Notes: generated by a model from the letters alone, not told the origin. A stretch of 61,044 bases of DNA from JBNARI01 sp049718765 (GCA_049718765.1 JBNARI010000010.1:1-61044), one strand, 5' to 3'. Shown: positions 35,311-43,722, counted from the stretch's first letter. Program-made: numbers and translations.

Positions 35311-36208
35311 AGGTTAGCCAGCATTCTCCGGTTTGTCCGGTCATCACCCCGACCTTGGGTGGTGTCACGTCCCCTTTCTCCCAGGGCCATGCCCCGAGAG
35401 CATCGAGCCCCCTGGCGGCACCGCATCGGACTGGTAGCCGCACCTGACGCATCTGAACCAGCTTTGTTTTTTCCAGTTGTAGCGGGAAACATTCCCGCAG
35501 GTCTCCTTGGGGTCGACATAGACCACGGGCACTTGGGCAAGCGCGGCTTTGTATTCGATGAACGAGGCCAGCTCCCGAAAGTTCCAGCCCCACATCATGC
35601 GGCTGAATTTCTTCGAGCCATTGGCCCGCTCGCGGCCGGCTTCCCCCTTGACACGAGAAAGTCGACCCGCCCGCTGGAGCGCTCTATTCGCCACCTCACC
35701 TGGCGGGCGTCAAAGAATACGTTATTGGACAGTACGGCCAGCTTGACAACGCCAAAGTCGACCCCGATTACGCCGCCTGGCTCGTCCAAATGCGTTTCGT
35801 GGATGAGGGAATGGCCACGTACCACTCGCCGCTTTCATCCCGCCATATCTCCATGGACCCCTGGCGGCAGGAACCCATTGCCAGGTTCTGGAGCCTACTG
35901 GCGTGGTATGCGGAAGCAGCAAGGGGCACTGCTATCTGGCTCTTGCCGGAGGAAACGGGGAACTTGATAACCCACGTTTTAGAGGGAAGCTGGTGGAGGG
36001 AGTAGCAGTCCTGCCGCACCATTACCGGAACTGTTTCCTCAAATTTGGGCAGGCTGGCCTTCTTGCCCCTCAGCTTCCGGGAAAGCTAGGAGCGCCTGGC
36101 GGACAGCGCTTTGGAGTGTGCCCCTGTTGAGGTCGAAGAGTTCACATGCCTGCCGGTAGGTTTCACGATTGAGGTGTGCCTGGCTCATGGTATCGAGCGC
36201 CTCAGCCT

Positions 36209-36230
36209 GCCCCCGGTTGAAACCGGGGGC
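36209..36230. repeat. Subterminal hairpin of the insertion element
   Basis: GCCCCCGG and CCGGGGGC form a perfect 8-base stem with a TTGAAA loop, 21 bases upstream of the first tnpB methionine. Imperfect or perfect subterminal hairpins are recognised by IS200/IS605 transposases. Confidence 0.5.
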
Positions 36231-36244
36231 ATTTTGGCGGGGCC

Positions 36245-36536
36245 TTTGTAAAACACGCTCACCGAGGTGTTCTCGTCCACGGGCACCTTGTAAATGCGTC
36301 TGAGAAACTCCAGGGCACCCCGAGGCGTCTTCATGTCTGGGTTCTCCGCCTCTTAATTCGGTCAATCACCTCTTCAAAGATCTTCTTGCGGGGCTTGAAC
36401 CTGTCCCCAAACGTAACTACAACATTGTTGCCTTCCCTCTACTTATCCCTCTTGTCCCCCAGACGAATGGTGCACCGCTTGTTCCTCACCACCAGGTTGG
36501 CCTCGTACACCGAAGAGTAGAAGTTGAGCGCCCGCA
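36245..36536 (-). pseudogene. ASCH/PUA-like small protein, disrupted
   Basis: From ATG 36536 the frame reads R-A-L-N-F-Y-S-S-V-Y-E followed by T-I-R-L-G-D-K-R-D-K. A TAG then falls where relatives have tyrosine (TAC or TAT). The frame continues E-G-N-N-V-V-V-T-F-G with R-K-K-I-F-E-E-V-I-D-R-I to a TGA near 36332. The rest, A-L-E-F-L-R-R-I-Y-K-V-P-V and V-S-V-F-Y, is in another frame starting near 36334. The pattern recalls small ASCH-like putative RNA-binding proteins of clostridia, identified from memory of the motif. Both a nonsense codon and a frameshift are present. The 3' end runs into the insertion element's hairpin. It lies 36 bases downstream of mcmB. Confidence 0.5.
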
Positions 36537-36572
36537 TTGCGATACCCCCATCTTCTCCCCGGGCACCGCCAT

Positions 36573-36983
36573 TCAACACGCCTTTCTTTGGGACAGCTCC
36601 CCTTTGATGAACTCCACGATTTTGGTGGTCGGGGTACCGGGACCGAACACCCCTTTGATGCCCATTGCCTTCAAAGCGGCCACGTCCTCTTCAGGGATTA
36701 TGCCACCGCCTATCACGAGAACGTCAGTGATGCCCTTCTGCTTGAGCAGTTCCATCACCTTGCCGAATAGCGTGAGGTGCGCCCCAGACAAGCAGCTGAG
36801 GCCAATCACGTCCACGTCCTCTTCAATGGCAGTCTTGACGATCTGTTCTGGTGACTGCCGCAGGCCAGTATAGATCACCTCCATGCCAGCGTCCCTCAGG
36901 GCTCTGGCCACAACTTTGGCTCCCCGGTCATGGCCGTCCAGACCGGGCTTTGCCACAAGTACGCGAATGGGTTTCTCAGCCAT
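36573..36983 (-). CDS. mcmB: Methylmalonyl-CoA mutase, B12-binding subunit
   Basis: A 136-residue Rossmann-type cobalamin-binding subunit. The base-off cobalamin motif K-P-G-L-D-G-H-D-R-G near residue 13 supplies the axial histidine. The G-L-S-C-L-S-G-A-H and V-I-G-G-G-I-I-P motifs line the nucleotide tail pocket. It must pair with the separate catalytic subunit upstream. ATG 36983 with GAGGG is preferred over 37031. It overlaps mcmA by eight bases. The meaB chaperone and the epimerase gene, often next, are missing; the broken ASCH-like gene and insertion element follow instead. Confidence 0.94.
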   Translation of the reverse strand: MAEKPIRVLVAKPGLDGHDRGAKVVARALRDAGMEVIYTGLRQSPEQIVKTAIEEDVDVIGLSCLSGAHLTLFGKVMELLKQKGITDVLVIGGGIIPEEDVAALKAMGIKGVFGPGTPTTKIVEFIKGELSQRKAC

Positions 36984-38643
36984 GGTAATCCCTCGCTTTG
37001 TATTCGCCGAAAACTTCGCGCAACGTGCCACATATCTCTCCCAAGGTGCAGTAAGTCTTCACCGCCTCCAGAATCACTGGCACAAGGTTCTCTGTGCCCT
37101 GGGCTGCCTTCTTCAATTGCTCAAGCTTCTGCCGCACCAGCACGTTGTCGCGACGCTCCCGAAGGGTCCGCAACTTGGCAACCTGCTTCTGAGCAACCGA
37201 CGGATCTATCTTCAGAATACCGCGGTAAGGAGGCTCCTCAATCTGGAACTTGTTGACCCCCACCACAATCCTTTCGCCCGACTCCACTTCCTCTTGGTAT
37301 TTGTACGCGCTGTCGTGAATCTCCTTCTGGATGTAGCCAAGCTCGATGGCCCTAGGCGCCCCTCCCATTGCCTCTATCTTTTCTATGTACTCCTCTGCCT
37401 GCCGCTGGATCTCGTTGGTGAGCCACTCCACGTAGTAGCTGCCCGCAAGGGGATCCACGGTGTTTGTTACACCGCTTTCGTAGGCGATTATCTGCTGGGT
37501 TCGCAGCGCAATCCTCACCGAGTCCTCAGTGGGAAGGGAAAGCGCTTCGTCCCGGGAATTGGTATGCAGGGATTGGGTTCCGCCCAGCACGGCCGCAAGC
37601 GCCTGGATGGTCACCCTAATGATGTTGTTGTCCGGTTGCTGCGCGGTCAAAGTGCACCCCGCAGTTTGAGTGTGGAACCGCAACATCCAGGACCTGGGAT
37701 TTTGAGCCTTGAACTTCTCTCTCATGATTTTGGCCCATAGCCTGCGAGCCGCCCTGAACTTGGCTATTTCCTCAAAGAAGTCCGAATGGGCGTTGAAGAA
37801 GAAGGACAGGCGGGGCGCAAAATCGTCCACGTTCAAGCCCCTTTGCACCGCCGCACGAACGTAGGCAATGCCGTTGGCGAGGGTGAACGCCACTTCTTGT
37901 ACAGCTGTTGCCCCAGCTTCGCGAATGTGATAGCCGCTGATGGATATGGTATTCCATTTGGGCATGTGCTTGGAACAGAACTCGAATGTGTCCGTGATCA
38001 ACCTCATGGAAGGCTCTGGAGGAAAGATGTACGTGCCACGCGCAGCGTATTCTTTGAGTATGTCGTTTTGGATCGTGCCCTCTAGTTGGTCAGCAGGAAC
38101 GCCCTGCTTTTCGGCAACTGCCACATACATTGCCAGCAACACCGCAGCAGGGGCGTTTATGGTCATAGACGTGGACACCTTGTCCAAGGGTATGCCGTCA
38201 AAGAGGGTTTCCATGTCTTCCAGGGAATCTATGGCCACGCCAACCCGGCCTACTTCGCCCTCAGCCATGGGGTCATCTGAGTCAAGGCCAATTTGGGTGG
38301 GCAAGTCGAAAGCCACGCTTAGGCCCGTCTGGCCCTGCTCAAGCAAATACCTGTAACGTTTGTTGGACTCTTCCGCAGTTCCGAACCCCGCGTACTGTCT
38401 CATGGTCCACAAACGCCCACGGTACATGGTGGGCTGAATGCCGCGGGTGAAGGGGTATTCCCCTGGAAATCCCAGGTCGTTGAGGTAGTCCACCTGGACC
38501 TCTAAGGGTGTGTACACTCTGTCCACAGGAATGCCCGACCCGGTACGGAACTCGTTCTTGGTTTCCCTGAATTTCTGGGCAGATTCCCAATTTTGCTTTG
38601 CTTGCTTCAGTTGTTCCAGGTCTCCTCGATCCATTTCGCTCAC
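36976..38643 (-). CDS. mcmA: Methylmalonyl-CoA mutase, catalytic subunit
   Basis: A 555-residue TIM-barrel subunit that interconverts succinyl-CoA and (R)-methylmalonyl-CoA with the B12 subunit. Conserved stretches include Y-P-F-T-R-G-I-Q-P-T-M-Y near 63, Q-Y-A-G-F-G near 82, F-D-L-P-T-Q near 112, and H-T-Q-T-A-G near 335. The Y-x-R-x-Q-Y-x-G type substrate loop marks a true methylmalonyl-CoA mutase rather than the isobutyryl or ethylmalonyl forms, but the call is by eye. Upstream, past a hairpin, lie gdhA and the kor genes that would feed succinyl-CoA. Confidence 0.93.
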   Translation of the reverse strand: MSEMDRGDLEQLKQAKQNWESAQKFRETKNEFRTGSGIPVDRVYTPLEVQVDYLNDLGFPGEYPFTRGIQPTMYRGRLWTMRQYAGFGTAEESNKRYRYLLEQGQTGLSVAFDLPTQIGLDSDDPMAEGEVGRVGVAIDSLEDMETLFDGIPLDKVSTSMTINAPAAVLLAMYVAVAEKQGVPADQLEGTIQNDILKEYAARGTYIFPPEPSMRLITDTFEFCSKHMPKWNTISISGYHIREAGATAVQEVAFTLANGIAYVRAAVQRGLNVDDFAPRLSFFFNAHSDFFEEIAKFRAARRLWAKIMREKFKAQNPRSWMLRFHTQTAGCTLTAQQPDNNIIRVTIQALAAVLGGTQSLHTNSRDEALSLPTEDSVRIALRTQQIIAYESGVTNTVDPLAGSYYVEWLTNEIQRQAEEYIEKIEAMGGAPRAIELGYIQKEIHDSAYKYQEEVESGERIVVGVNKFQIEEPPYRGILKIDPSVAQKQVAKLRTLRERRDNVLVRQKLEQLKKAAQGTENLVPVILEAVKTYCTLGEICGTLREVFGEYKARDYHG

Positions 38644-38653
38644 CTGCCTTTAG

Positions 38654-38677
38654 GGGCCTGCCCTCGTGAGCAGGCCC
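38654..38677 (-). terminator. Hairpin between gdhA and mcmA
   Basis: GGGCCTGC and GCAGGCCC form a perfect 8-base stem with an 8-base loop. No T-run follows on the minus strand, so it may attenuate or process the transcript between gdhA and mcmA rather than end it. Confidence 0.4.
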
Positions 38678-38695
38678 GCATATTCTTGCACCCTC

Positions 38696-39946
38696 TTACA
38701 GCCAGCCGCGCACTTTCATTGCTTCGGCCACCCTGGCTACGGCGCGCATGTACGCCGCCTGCCTCATGGTGACGTTCTTGCTCTTGTGCATGTCGTGCAC
38801 CGCGTCGAAGGCGTCAATCATCATGCGCTCCAGCCGGGCGTTCACTTCGTCTTCAGTCCAGTAGAAGTTCATCAGGTTCTGCACCCACTCGAAGTAGGAC
38901 ACCGTGACACCGCCTGCGTTGCACAGGATATCCGGGATCACCAGCACGCCCTTACGATGCAGGATTTCGTCAGCCTCTGGGGTGGTTGGCCCGTTGGCTG
39001 CTTCCCCAACGATCCTGGCCTTGACTTCGGCAGCGTTCTTGCTGGTTATTTGGTTCTCCAAGGCCGCGGGTATGAGGATGTCGCAGTCCATGGTGAGGAT
39101 CTCATCGTTGCTAGCGTCCCTGCTTCCCGGGAACCCTTTCACGGTGCCAGTGCGTCGTTTGTGCTCAGCCAGGGCCACGGGGTCAAGACCATTAGGGTTC
39201 ACTGCGGCGCCCTTGGAATCGTTCACCGCTATTACCTTCGCCCCCACCTCAGCCATGAGCTGGGCCGCGAAGCTACCCGCGTTTCCGAAGCCCTGCACCA
39301 CCACCCGAGCCCCTTTGAGGTCGATCCCAAGGCGCTGGGCAGCTCGAACCACTGTGAACACACATCCCCTGGCAGTAGCGGAGTTGCGGCCGGCTGAACC
39401 GCCAACGATAAGGGGCTTGCCCGTTATCACGCCGAACACGTTCTTCTGATACAGTTTGGAGAACTCGTCCATCATCCAGGCCATGATCTGGGGATTGGTG
39501 TATACGTCCGGCGCAGGTATGTCCTTTTCTGGTCCAATTATCTGGCTAATTGCCCTGATGTACCCCCTGGAAAGGCGCTCGATCTCGCCAGGGGACATGG
39601 ACTTTGGGTCGCACCTGACCGCGCCCTTTGCCCCACCATAGGGAAGTCCAAGAACTGCGCATTTGAAAGTCATCCACATGGAAAGGGCCTTTACCTCGTC
39701 CATGTACACCCCTGGATGGAACCTTATGCCACCCTTGGTTGGGCCCAACGCGTCGTTGTGCTGTGATCTGTAACCTATGAATGTCTGCACAGTGCCATCG
39801 TCCATCTTCACTGGTATCGCGACTTCGAGCACCCTTTGGGGCTGCTTGAGGATTTCGTATACCGCCGGTTCCGCCCCCAGCGCCTGACACGCCTCGAAGA
39901 CCTGCCTTTGAACGATTTCAAAGGGATTCAAAGTCTTCTCTGACAA
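38696..39946 (-). CDS. gdhA: Glutamate dehydrogenase (Glu/Leu/Phe/Val family)
   Basis: A 416-residue NAD(P)-dependent amino-acid dehydrogenase. The substrate site P-T-K-G-G-I-R-F near 70 and catalytic lysine in G-G-A-K-G-A-V near 103 are present, as is a Rossmann G-F-G-N-A-G-S near 218. The length and the K-G-G-I-R-F-H-P form fit glutamate dehydrogenase of the hexameric short type. TTG start with GGGAGGG eight or nine bases upstream. It directly follows korC, which supports a glutamate to 2-oxoglutarate to succinyl-CoA path. Confidence 0.92.
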   Translation of the reverse strand: MSEKTLNPFEIVQRQVFEACQALGAEPAVYEILKQPQRVLEVAIPVKMDDGTVQTFIGYRSQHNDALGPTKGGIRFHPGVYMDEVKALSMWMTFKCAVLGLPYGGAKGAVRCDPKSMSPGEIERLSRGYIRAISQIIGPEKDIPAPDVYTNPQIMAWMMDEFSKLYQKNVFGVITGKPLIVGGSAGRNSATARGCVFTVVRAAQRLGIDLKGARVVVQGFGNAGSFAAQLMAEVGAKVIAVNDSKGAAVNPNGLDPVALAEHKRRTGTVKGFPGSRDASNDEILTMDCDILIPAALENQITSKNAAEVKARIVGEAANGPTTPEADEILHRKGVLVIPDILCNAGGVTVSYFEWVQNLMNFYWTEDEVNARLERMMIDAFDAVHDMHKSKNVTMRQAAYMRAVARVAEAMKVRGWL

Positions 39947-39970
39947 CCCAGTTCACCCTCCCATGACCAA

Positions 39971-40507
39971 CTAATTGCCCAAGCCCATACTGAACCCCAG
40001 TTCAAGAGCTTTTTCGTTCAGTTCCTCGCTCCCTTTCGGCACACGCCTCAACACTGCCTGCTTGATGGCCTCCCTTGACACCACTCCCGTTGCTCCCACT
40101 ATACACCCAAGCCCCACTATGTTTGCCACCACTGGCTTGCCGAACTCCCTGATTGCAGCCCCAGTGATGTCAAAGCACAGCACCTTGCCATCCACTGGCG
40201 AAAGCTGCTTTACCAGGTACGAGTCGGCAATCACTATCCCTCCTTTCTTCAAGTCCTTGACGTATTTGTCCCAGGAGTTCTGGTTCATGATGAGCATTAT
40301 CTCAGGTTGCCTAACCTTGGGATGAAATATCTCCTCGTCCGATATGATCACTTCGCACTTGGAAGCCCCGCCCCTGGATTCTGGGCCATAAGACTGGCTT
40401 TGCACCGCATTTAGCCCTTGAAAGGTGACTGCCGCCTCCGCAAGTATGACCCCGGCAAGAATTACGCCCTGACCACCGAAACCCGCAATCCTTATTTCTT
40501 TACGCAT
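39971..40507 (-). CDS. korC: 2-oxoacid:ferredoxin oxidoreductase, gamma subunit
   Basis: A 178-residue gamma-type domain. The G-F-G-G-Q-G-V motif near residue 9 and Q-S-Y-G-P-E-S-R-G-G near 38 are hallmarks of the family. Four-subunit enzymes of this size class (379/280/178/69) are usually 2-oxoglutarate or branched-chain 2-oxoacid oxidoreductases. The start overlaps korB by eight bases. Confidence 0.92.
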   Translation of the reverse strand: MRKEIRIAGFGGQGVILAGVILAEAAVTFQGLNAVQSQSYGPESRGGASKCEVIISDEEIFHPKVRQPEIMLIMNQNSWDKYVKDLKKGGIVIADSYLVKQLSPVDGKVLCFDITGAAIREFGKPVVANIVGLGCIVGATGVVSREAIKQAVLRRVPKGSEELNEKALELGFSMGLGN

Positions 40508-41342
40508 TTCCGCTCATCCCCTTTGCCCGCTCCACCAGTTTCCTGTACTCCTCGGTGTACTCTGGCACTCCTTCCAAGTTGAGGATTTCGCCGATTACAA
40601 CTTTGCCCTGTAGCTGCTCTGGTGTCATCTTCTTGGCGCTTTCCACAGGTACCGCAATTTTCCTGAACATCTCCATCATTTCCACAGCAGAACCAAGCTT
40701 ATTCCGCCTGCCGTAATAGGTGGGACACTGGCTCAAAGCGTCTACGAACGCAAACCCCTTGTGTCTTATTGCCTTCGCGATCAGGTCCACAAGCAAAGTG
40801 GTATGGTAGCTAGTTGCACGGGCCACGTAAGTTGCACCCGAAGCTGCTGCAAGGGCGCACAGGTCGAAGGGGCGATCGATGTTGCCATAAGGAGCGGTAG
40901 TGGCAAGCTTGCCGGTGGGCGTCATGGGGGAGTACTGGCCACTGGTCATCCCGTAAATGCTGTTGTTGAAACAAACGAGGGTAATGTCAATGTTGCGTCT
41001 GCAAGCGTGTATGAGATGGTTTCCTCCAATTGCAGCGATATCCCCGTCACCGCCCACAACAATCACGTTGAGCTCAGGCCTAGCCAACTTTATCCCAGTG
41101 GCAAAGGCGAGCGCCCGCCCGTGAGTTGTGTGGAGGGTGTCGAAGTTGAGGTACCCGGGCGCCCGGGAAGAGCAGCCTATGCCTGAAACCACCACAGTCT
41201 TGTCCTGATCAAGCCCTGCTTTGTCTATTGCCCGCACAAGGGCACCCATTACGATGCCGTGGCCACAACCAGCGCACCAGATATGGGGAAGCTTTGACGC
41301 TCTGAAGTACTTCAGAATTGGGTTGGCGAACTCCCCGGCCAT
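40500..41342 (-). CDS. korB: 2-oxoacid:ferredoxin oxidoreductase, beta subunit
   Basis: A 280-residue thiamine-diphosphate-binding subunit. It carries W-C-A-G-C-G-H-G near 22, with the iron-sulfur/TPP region cysteines, and G-D-G-D-I-A-A-I-G-G near 97 as the TPP motif. N-N-S-I-Y-G-M-T-S-G-Q near 125 and Q-C-P-T-Y-Y near 210 are also present. ATG start overlaps the korA stop in TAATG. Confidence 0.93.
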   Translation of the reverse strand: MAGEFANPILKYFRASKLPHIWCAGCGHGIVMGALVRAIDKAGLDQDKTVVVSGIGCSSRAPGYLNFDTLHTTHGRALAFATGIKLARPELNVIVVGGDGDIAAIGGNHLIHACRRNIDITLVCFNNSIYGMTSGQYSPMTPTGKLATTAPYGNIDRPFDLCALAAASGATYVARATSYHTTLLVDLIAKAIRHKGFAFVDALSQCPTYYGRRNKLGSAVEMMEMFRKIAVPVESAKKMTPEQLQGKVVIGEILNLEGVPEYTEEYRKLVERAKGMSGNA

Positions 41343-42481
41343 TACCTTGCCCTCCTCACGACATCCAAGATGTCATCTGGTGTGATTATGTCTCCACCTA
41401 CCTTGTTGACGCCCACAAGATGGGTGCCAGGGCGCAAGCACTTCTGCACCTCGCCAATGAGCTGTCCCAAGTTGAGTTCCGCCACAATCACCAGCTTGGC
41501 GCCAGCACACGCGCGGGCAACCTGCTCCTCAGGGAACGGCCAAAGGGTCACAAGGCGCAACAACCCTGCCTGTATGCCGTTCCTGCGGGCTTCAATCACT
41601 GCCTCCATTGCTGACCTTGCCGAACCGCCGTAAGAGACCACGACTACGTCCGCGTTTTCACAATTGTGGGCGTGCACGATGGTGATCTGGTCTCGCGCCG
41701 CCTCCACCTTTCTCATGAGCCGGCGCACTTCCTCGGTAGCCACCTTTGGGTCGTTGGTGGGGAAGCCTGTCTCGTCATGGGACAGCCCCGTCACGTGATA
41801 CCGGTACCCGTCACCGAAGTTGGCCATTGCAGGTACGTCTCCGAAAACTGGCTGATATGGTTTGTATGCTTCCCGGGGTACCTGGGGCTTCCGCCTGTTG
41901 AACACCTCCAGCGTGGTGGGATCTGGCAACACCACCTTTTCCCTGAGGTGGCCCACAATCTCATCCATCAGCAGTATTACTGGAGTGCGCAGCATCTCGG
42001 CAATGTTGAAGCATTTCACCGTGAGGTAATAGGTCTCTTCAACAGACCAGGGACACAACGCTATTGCAGGATGGTCGCCGTGGGTTCCCCACCTTGCCTG
42101 CATCACATCGCCTTGAGCAGGAGAAGTGGGCATGCCCGTGCTTGGGCCAACGCGCTGCACATTCACCACCACGCACGGCACCTCAGCGATAGCGGCGAAA
42201 CCTATGTTTTCCTGTTTTAGCGAAAACCCAGGACCGCTCGTGGCTGTCATGGCTTTCATTCCAGCGAGGGAGGCGCCCACAACGGCTGCCATGCTGCCAA
42301 TCTCGTCTTCCATTTGGATGAACACTCCGCCCACCTGGGGCAGGCGCAAAGCACATAGCTCCGCGATTTCCGTGGAAGGCGTAATTGGGTACCCAGCGTA
42401 AAACCTCATCCCCGCAGCTATTGCTCCCTCGGCACAGGCCTCGTTGCCCTGCATCAGTAACGGCTTACCTGGCTCAATCAT
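41342..42481 (-). CDS. korA: 2-oxoacid:ferredoxin oxidoreductase, alpha subunit
   Basis: A 379-residue subunit with the pyrimidine-binding and transketolase-C-like domains. G-N-E-A-C-A-E-G-A near 12, Y-P-I-T-P-S-T-E near 31 and T-S-G-P-G-F-S-L near 80 are the family motifs. The arrangement korD-korA-korB-korC is the one known for 2-oxoglutarate:ferredoxin oxidoreductase, giving succinyl-CoA, CO2 and reduced ferredoxin. Substrate specificity cannot be settled by eye. Confidence 0.93.
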   Translation of the reverse strand: MIEPGKPLLMQGNEACAEGAIAAGMRFYAGYPITPSTEIAELCALRLPQVGGVFIQMEDEIGSMAAVVGASLAGMKAMTATSGPGFSLKQENIGFAAIAEVPCVVVNVQRVGPSTGMPTSPAQGDVMQARWGTHGDHPAIALCPWSVEETYYLTVKCFNIAEMLRTPVILLMDEIVGHLREKVVLPDPTTLEVFNRRKPQVPREAYKPYQPVFGDVPAMANFGDGYRYHVTGLSHDETGFPTNDPKVATEEVRRLMRKVEAARDQITIVHAHNCENADVVVVSYGGSARSAMEAVIEARRNGIQAGLLRLVTLWPFPEEQVARACAGAKLVIVAELNLGQLIGEVQKCLRPGTHLVGVNKVGGDIITPDDILDVVRRAR

Positions 42482-42687
42482 TGCTCATCTGCCTCCACAA
42501 ACAAAGCGTAGTCTGGACAACGAAGTTCACACAGCTTGCACCCAATACAATCCTCTGCCCTCGCCACCACAGGTTTGCCATCCTCAGCCTTGTCAAACAC
42601 TTTTTTGGGACAAAAGACCACACAAATTCCGCAAGCCTTGCACCACTTTGTGTTGAACTGAACCCTGTACCTCTTGCTTTGCGCCAA
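42478..42687 (-). CDS. korD: 2-oxoacid:ferredoxin oxidoreductase, ferredoxin-like delta subunit
   Basis: A 69-residue protein with two [4Fe-4S] motifs: C-K-A-C-G-I-C-V-V-F-C-P near 16 and C-I-G-C-K-L-C-E-L-R-C-P near 47. It passes electrons between the TPP subunit and soluble ferredoxin. TTG start with GAGGGGTG seven bases upstream. It is the first enzyme gene after gntR, 16 bases away. Confidence 0.92.
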   Translation of the reverse strand: MAQSKRYRVQFNTKWCKACGICVVFCPKKVFDKAEDGKPVVARAEDCIGCKLCELRCPDYALFVEADEQ

Positions 42688-42703
42688 GCCAACTCACCCC
42701 TCC

Positions 42704-43681
42704 TCAGCCTGACCCGGTCTTCTTTTGCAGAATTGCGGTCTTGAGCAAGTTGATCGAGACCGAATCGGGAACGTACTCGAACTCAATGAGTTCAACGTCC
42801 CTGGAAATCAGCCTCTCTACTTGCTTGCGCCTCCCCGGGGAAACGATCACTGCGTCCAAGTCCTGGAGGAACGCCCGGAGCTCTCTGTCCCCCCTGGCAA
42901 TCGTGGACACAATGGCGAGGTCTGTAATGCCAGCATCCTTGATGGAGTTCACTACGCCCCTGGCAAAGGCGTCCGTAATGCAAACCAATCCCACCTTGGA
43001 CCCGCTCTTGAGCCTTGCGATTCTAACCAGGGTGCCTATTTCGGGATTGAGTGCAATGCCTATTACCTCGACTCTGTCGCCAGTGAGGGTGCGTACCTCA
43101 TCCAGGTGGAAGAAGGTGGTCACCACTAAGTCAACGTCCTTTAGCTTCTCCACCACACTGCCTGAATTCGCCCTCAGGTCGTCAAGCAGAATTGGCTGAA
43201 TGCTCACTCCCGCTCCCAGTTGGATTTGCTTTGAGAACCCCTCCACTTGCTCCTTGTTGCACTCGACAAAGGCCACCCGCACGTGCCTGAAGACTTCCTT
43301 CTTCTCCTTACACCTGGAACGCACCATGCTTGCGAACTCGTCGAGGGTGAAACCGAGGTCAAGCGCTTCCTCAAGGGTCAAGTCTATCAACTTGAAAAGC
43401 CTCTCCCTTTTGGTGGACTTGGTGAGTCCTGGTCCTCCCACCGCCACGAAGGTACCCCTGCCCTGGCGGGAAGTGAGGAAACCTTCAGCCTCAAGCAACC
43501 TGTACGCTTGGCTCACCGTGTTGCGGCTAACCCCAAGTTTTCGCGCAAGCTCCCTCTCGGTGGGCAACCGTGTCCCCTTGCCCCATATGTCCGAAACGAT
43601 GAGCCTCCTGACCTCGGAGCTAATCTGAAGGTACATTGGAGTGCCGCTGCTGCGGTCCAAGCGAATTTCCGCATCGTTCAC
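42704..43681 (-). CDS. GntR-family transcriptional regulator
   Basis: A 325-residue regulator with an N-terminal winged helix. The core is L-P-T-E-R-E-L-A-R-K-L-G-V-S-R-N-T-V, with the wing Q-G-R-G-T-F-V near residue 74. A longer C-terminal domain (about 125-320) of alternating beta strands and helices looks like a periplasmic-binding-protein-type sensor rather than a UTRA, FadR or aminotransferase domain. The GTG start has AAGGTGAT before it. It heads the kor-gdhA operon and probably senses a 2-oxoacid, amino acid or CoA-pathway signal. A palindrome lies 23-41 bases upstream of the start codon. Confidence 0.85.
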   Translation of the reverse strand: MNDAEIRLDRSSGTPMYLQISSEVRRLIVSDIWGKGTRLPTERELARKLGVSRNTVSQAYRLLEAEGFLTSRQGRGTFVAVGGPGLTKSTKRERLFKLIDLTLEEALDLGFTLDEFASMVRSRCKEKKEVFRHVRVAFVECNKEQVEGFSKQIQLGAGVSIQPILLDDLRANSGSVVEKLKDVDLVVTTFFHLDEVRTLTGDRVEVIGIALNPEIGTLVRIARLKSGSKVGLVCITDAFARGVVNSIKDAGITDLAIVSTIARGDRELRAFLQDLDAVIVSPGRRKQVERLISRDVELIEFEYVPDSVSINLLKTAILQKKTGSG

Positions 43682-43703
43682 TTGTTATCACCTTGCTGCG
43701 CCC

Positions 43704-43722
43704 AGTCCGAGCGCTCAGGACT
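43704..43722. promoter_or_regulatory. Palindrome upstream of gntR
   Basis: AGTCC and GGACT enclose GAGCGCTC, itself a perfect palindrome; a second stem CGCTC/GAGCG overlaps at 43712-43727. The position just before the gntR start suggests autoregulation by the GntR protein. Confidence 0.4.

Larger units (their letters stand above)
35241..36230 (-). pseudogene. TnpB (IS605 OrfB) RNA-guided nuclease, broken by several frameshifts
   Basis: Protein similarity runs through at least three reading frames. The N-terminal part (36188 to 36039) contains A-H-L-N-R-E-T-Y and the L-N-R-G-T-L-Q-S-A-V-R helix. Next comes a beta-rich segment (36022 to 35768). The RuvC-I strand G-V-I-G-V-D-F-G-V-V-K-L-A with its aspartate follows (35825 to 35730). 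Then comes W-N-F-R-E-L-A-S-F-I-E-Y-K-A-A with the E of RuvC-II and a zinc-ribbon remnant F-R-C-V-R-C-G-Y (35590 to 35420). The C-terminal tail ends in N-S-L-G-D-V (near 35250). Half of the zinc-ribbon cysteines have been lost. It cannot give a functional nuclease as it stands. Confidence 0.75.
35186..36240 (-). mobile_element. Decayed IS200/IS605-type element (tnpB only)
   Basis: About 1.05 kb between the broken ASCH-like gene and mraZ. It holds a frameshifted tnpB, a strong subterminal hairpin on the upstream side (36209-36230) and two hairpins at the tnpB 3' end (35280-35310). No tnpA is present, as in IS1341-like elements. The exact ends are not fixed because such elements make no target duplication and no intact copy is available for comparison. 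Confidence 0.6.

Noticed and set aside
35264..35593. Separate hypothetical proteins on the minus strand at 35241-36022
   Set aside because: Each is a fragment of one TnpB translated in different frames, not an independent gene.
35272..36130. Plus-strand open frames across the insertion element
   Set aside because: They have no ribosome sites and no recognisable products; they mirror the GC-rich tnpB remnant.
39471..39641. Small plus-strand open frames inside gdhA, korA, rel and ftsZ
   Set aside because: They are antisense shadows of strongly conserved genes without ribosome sites.
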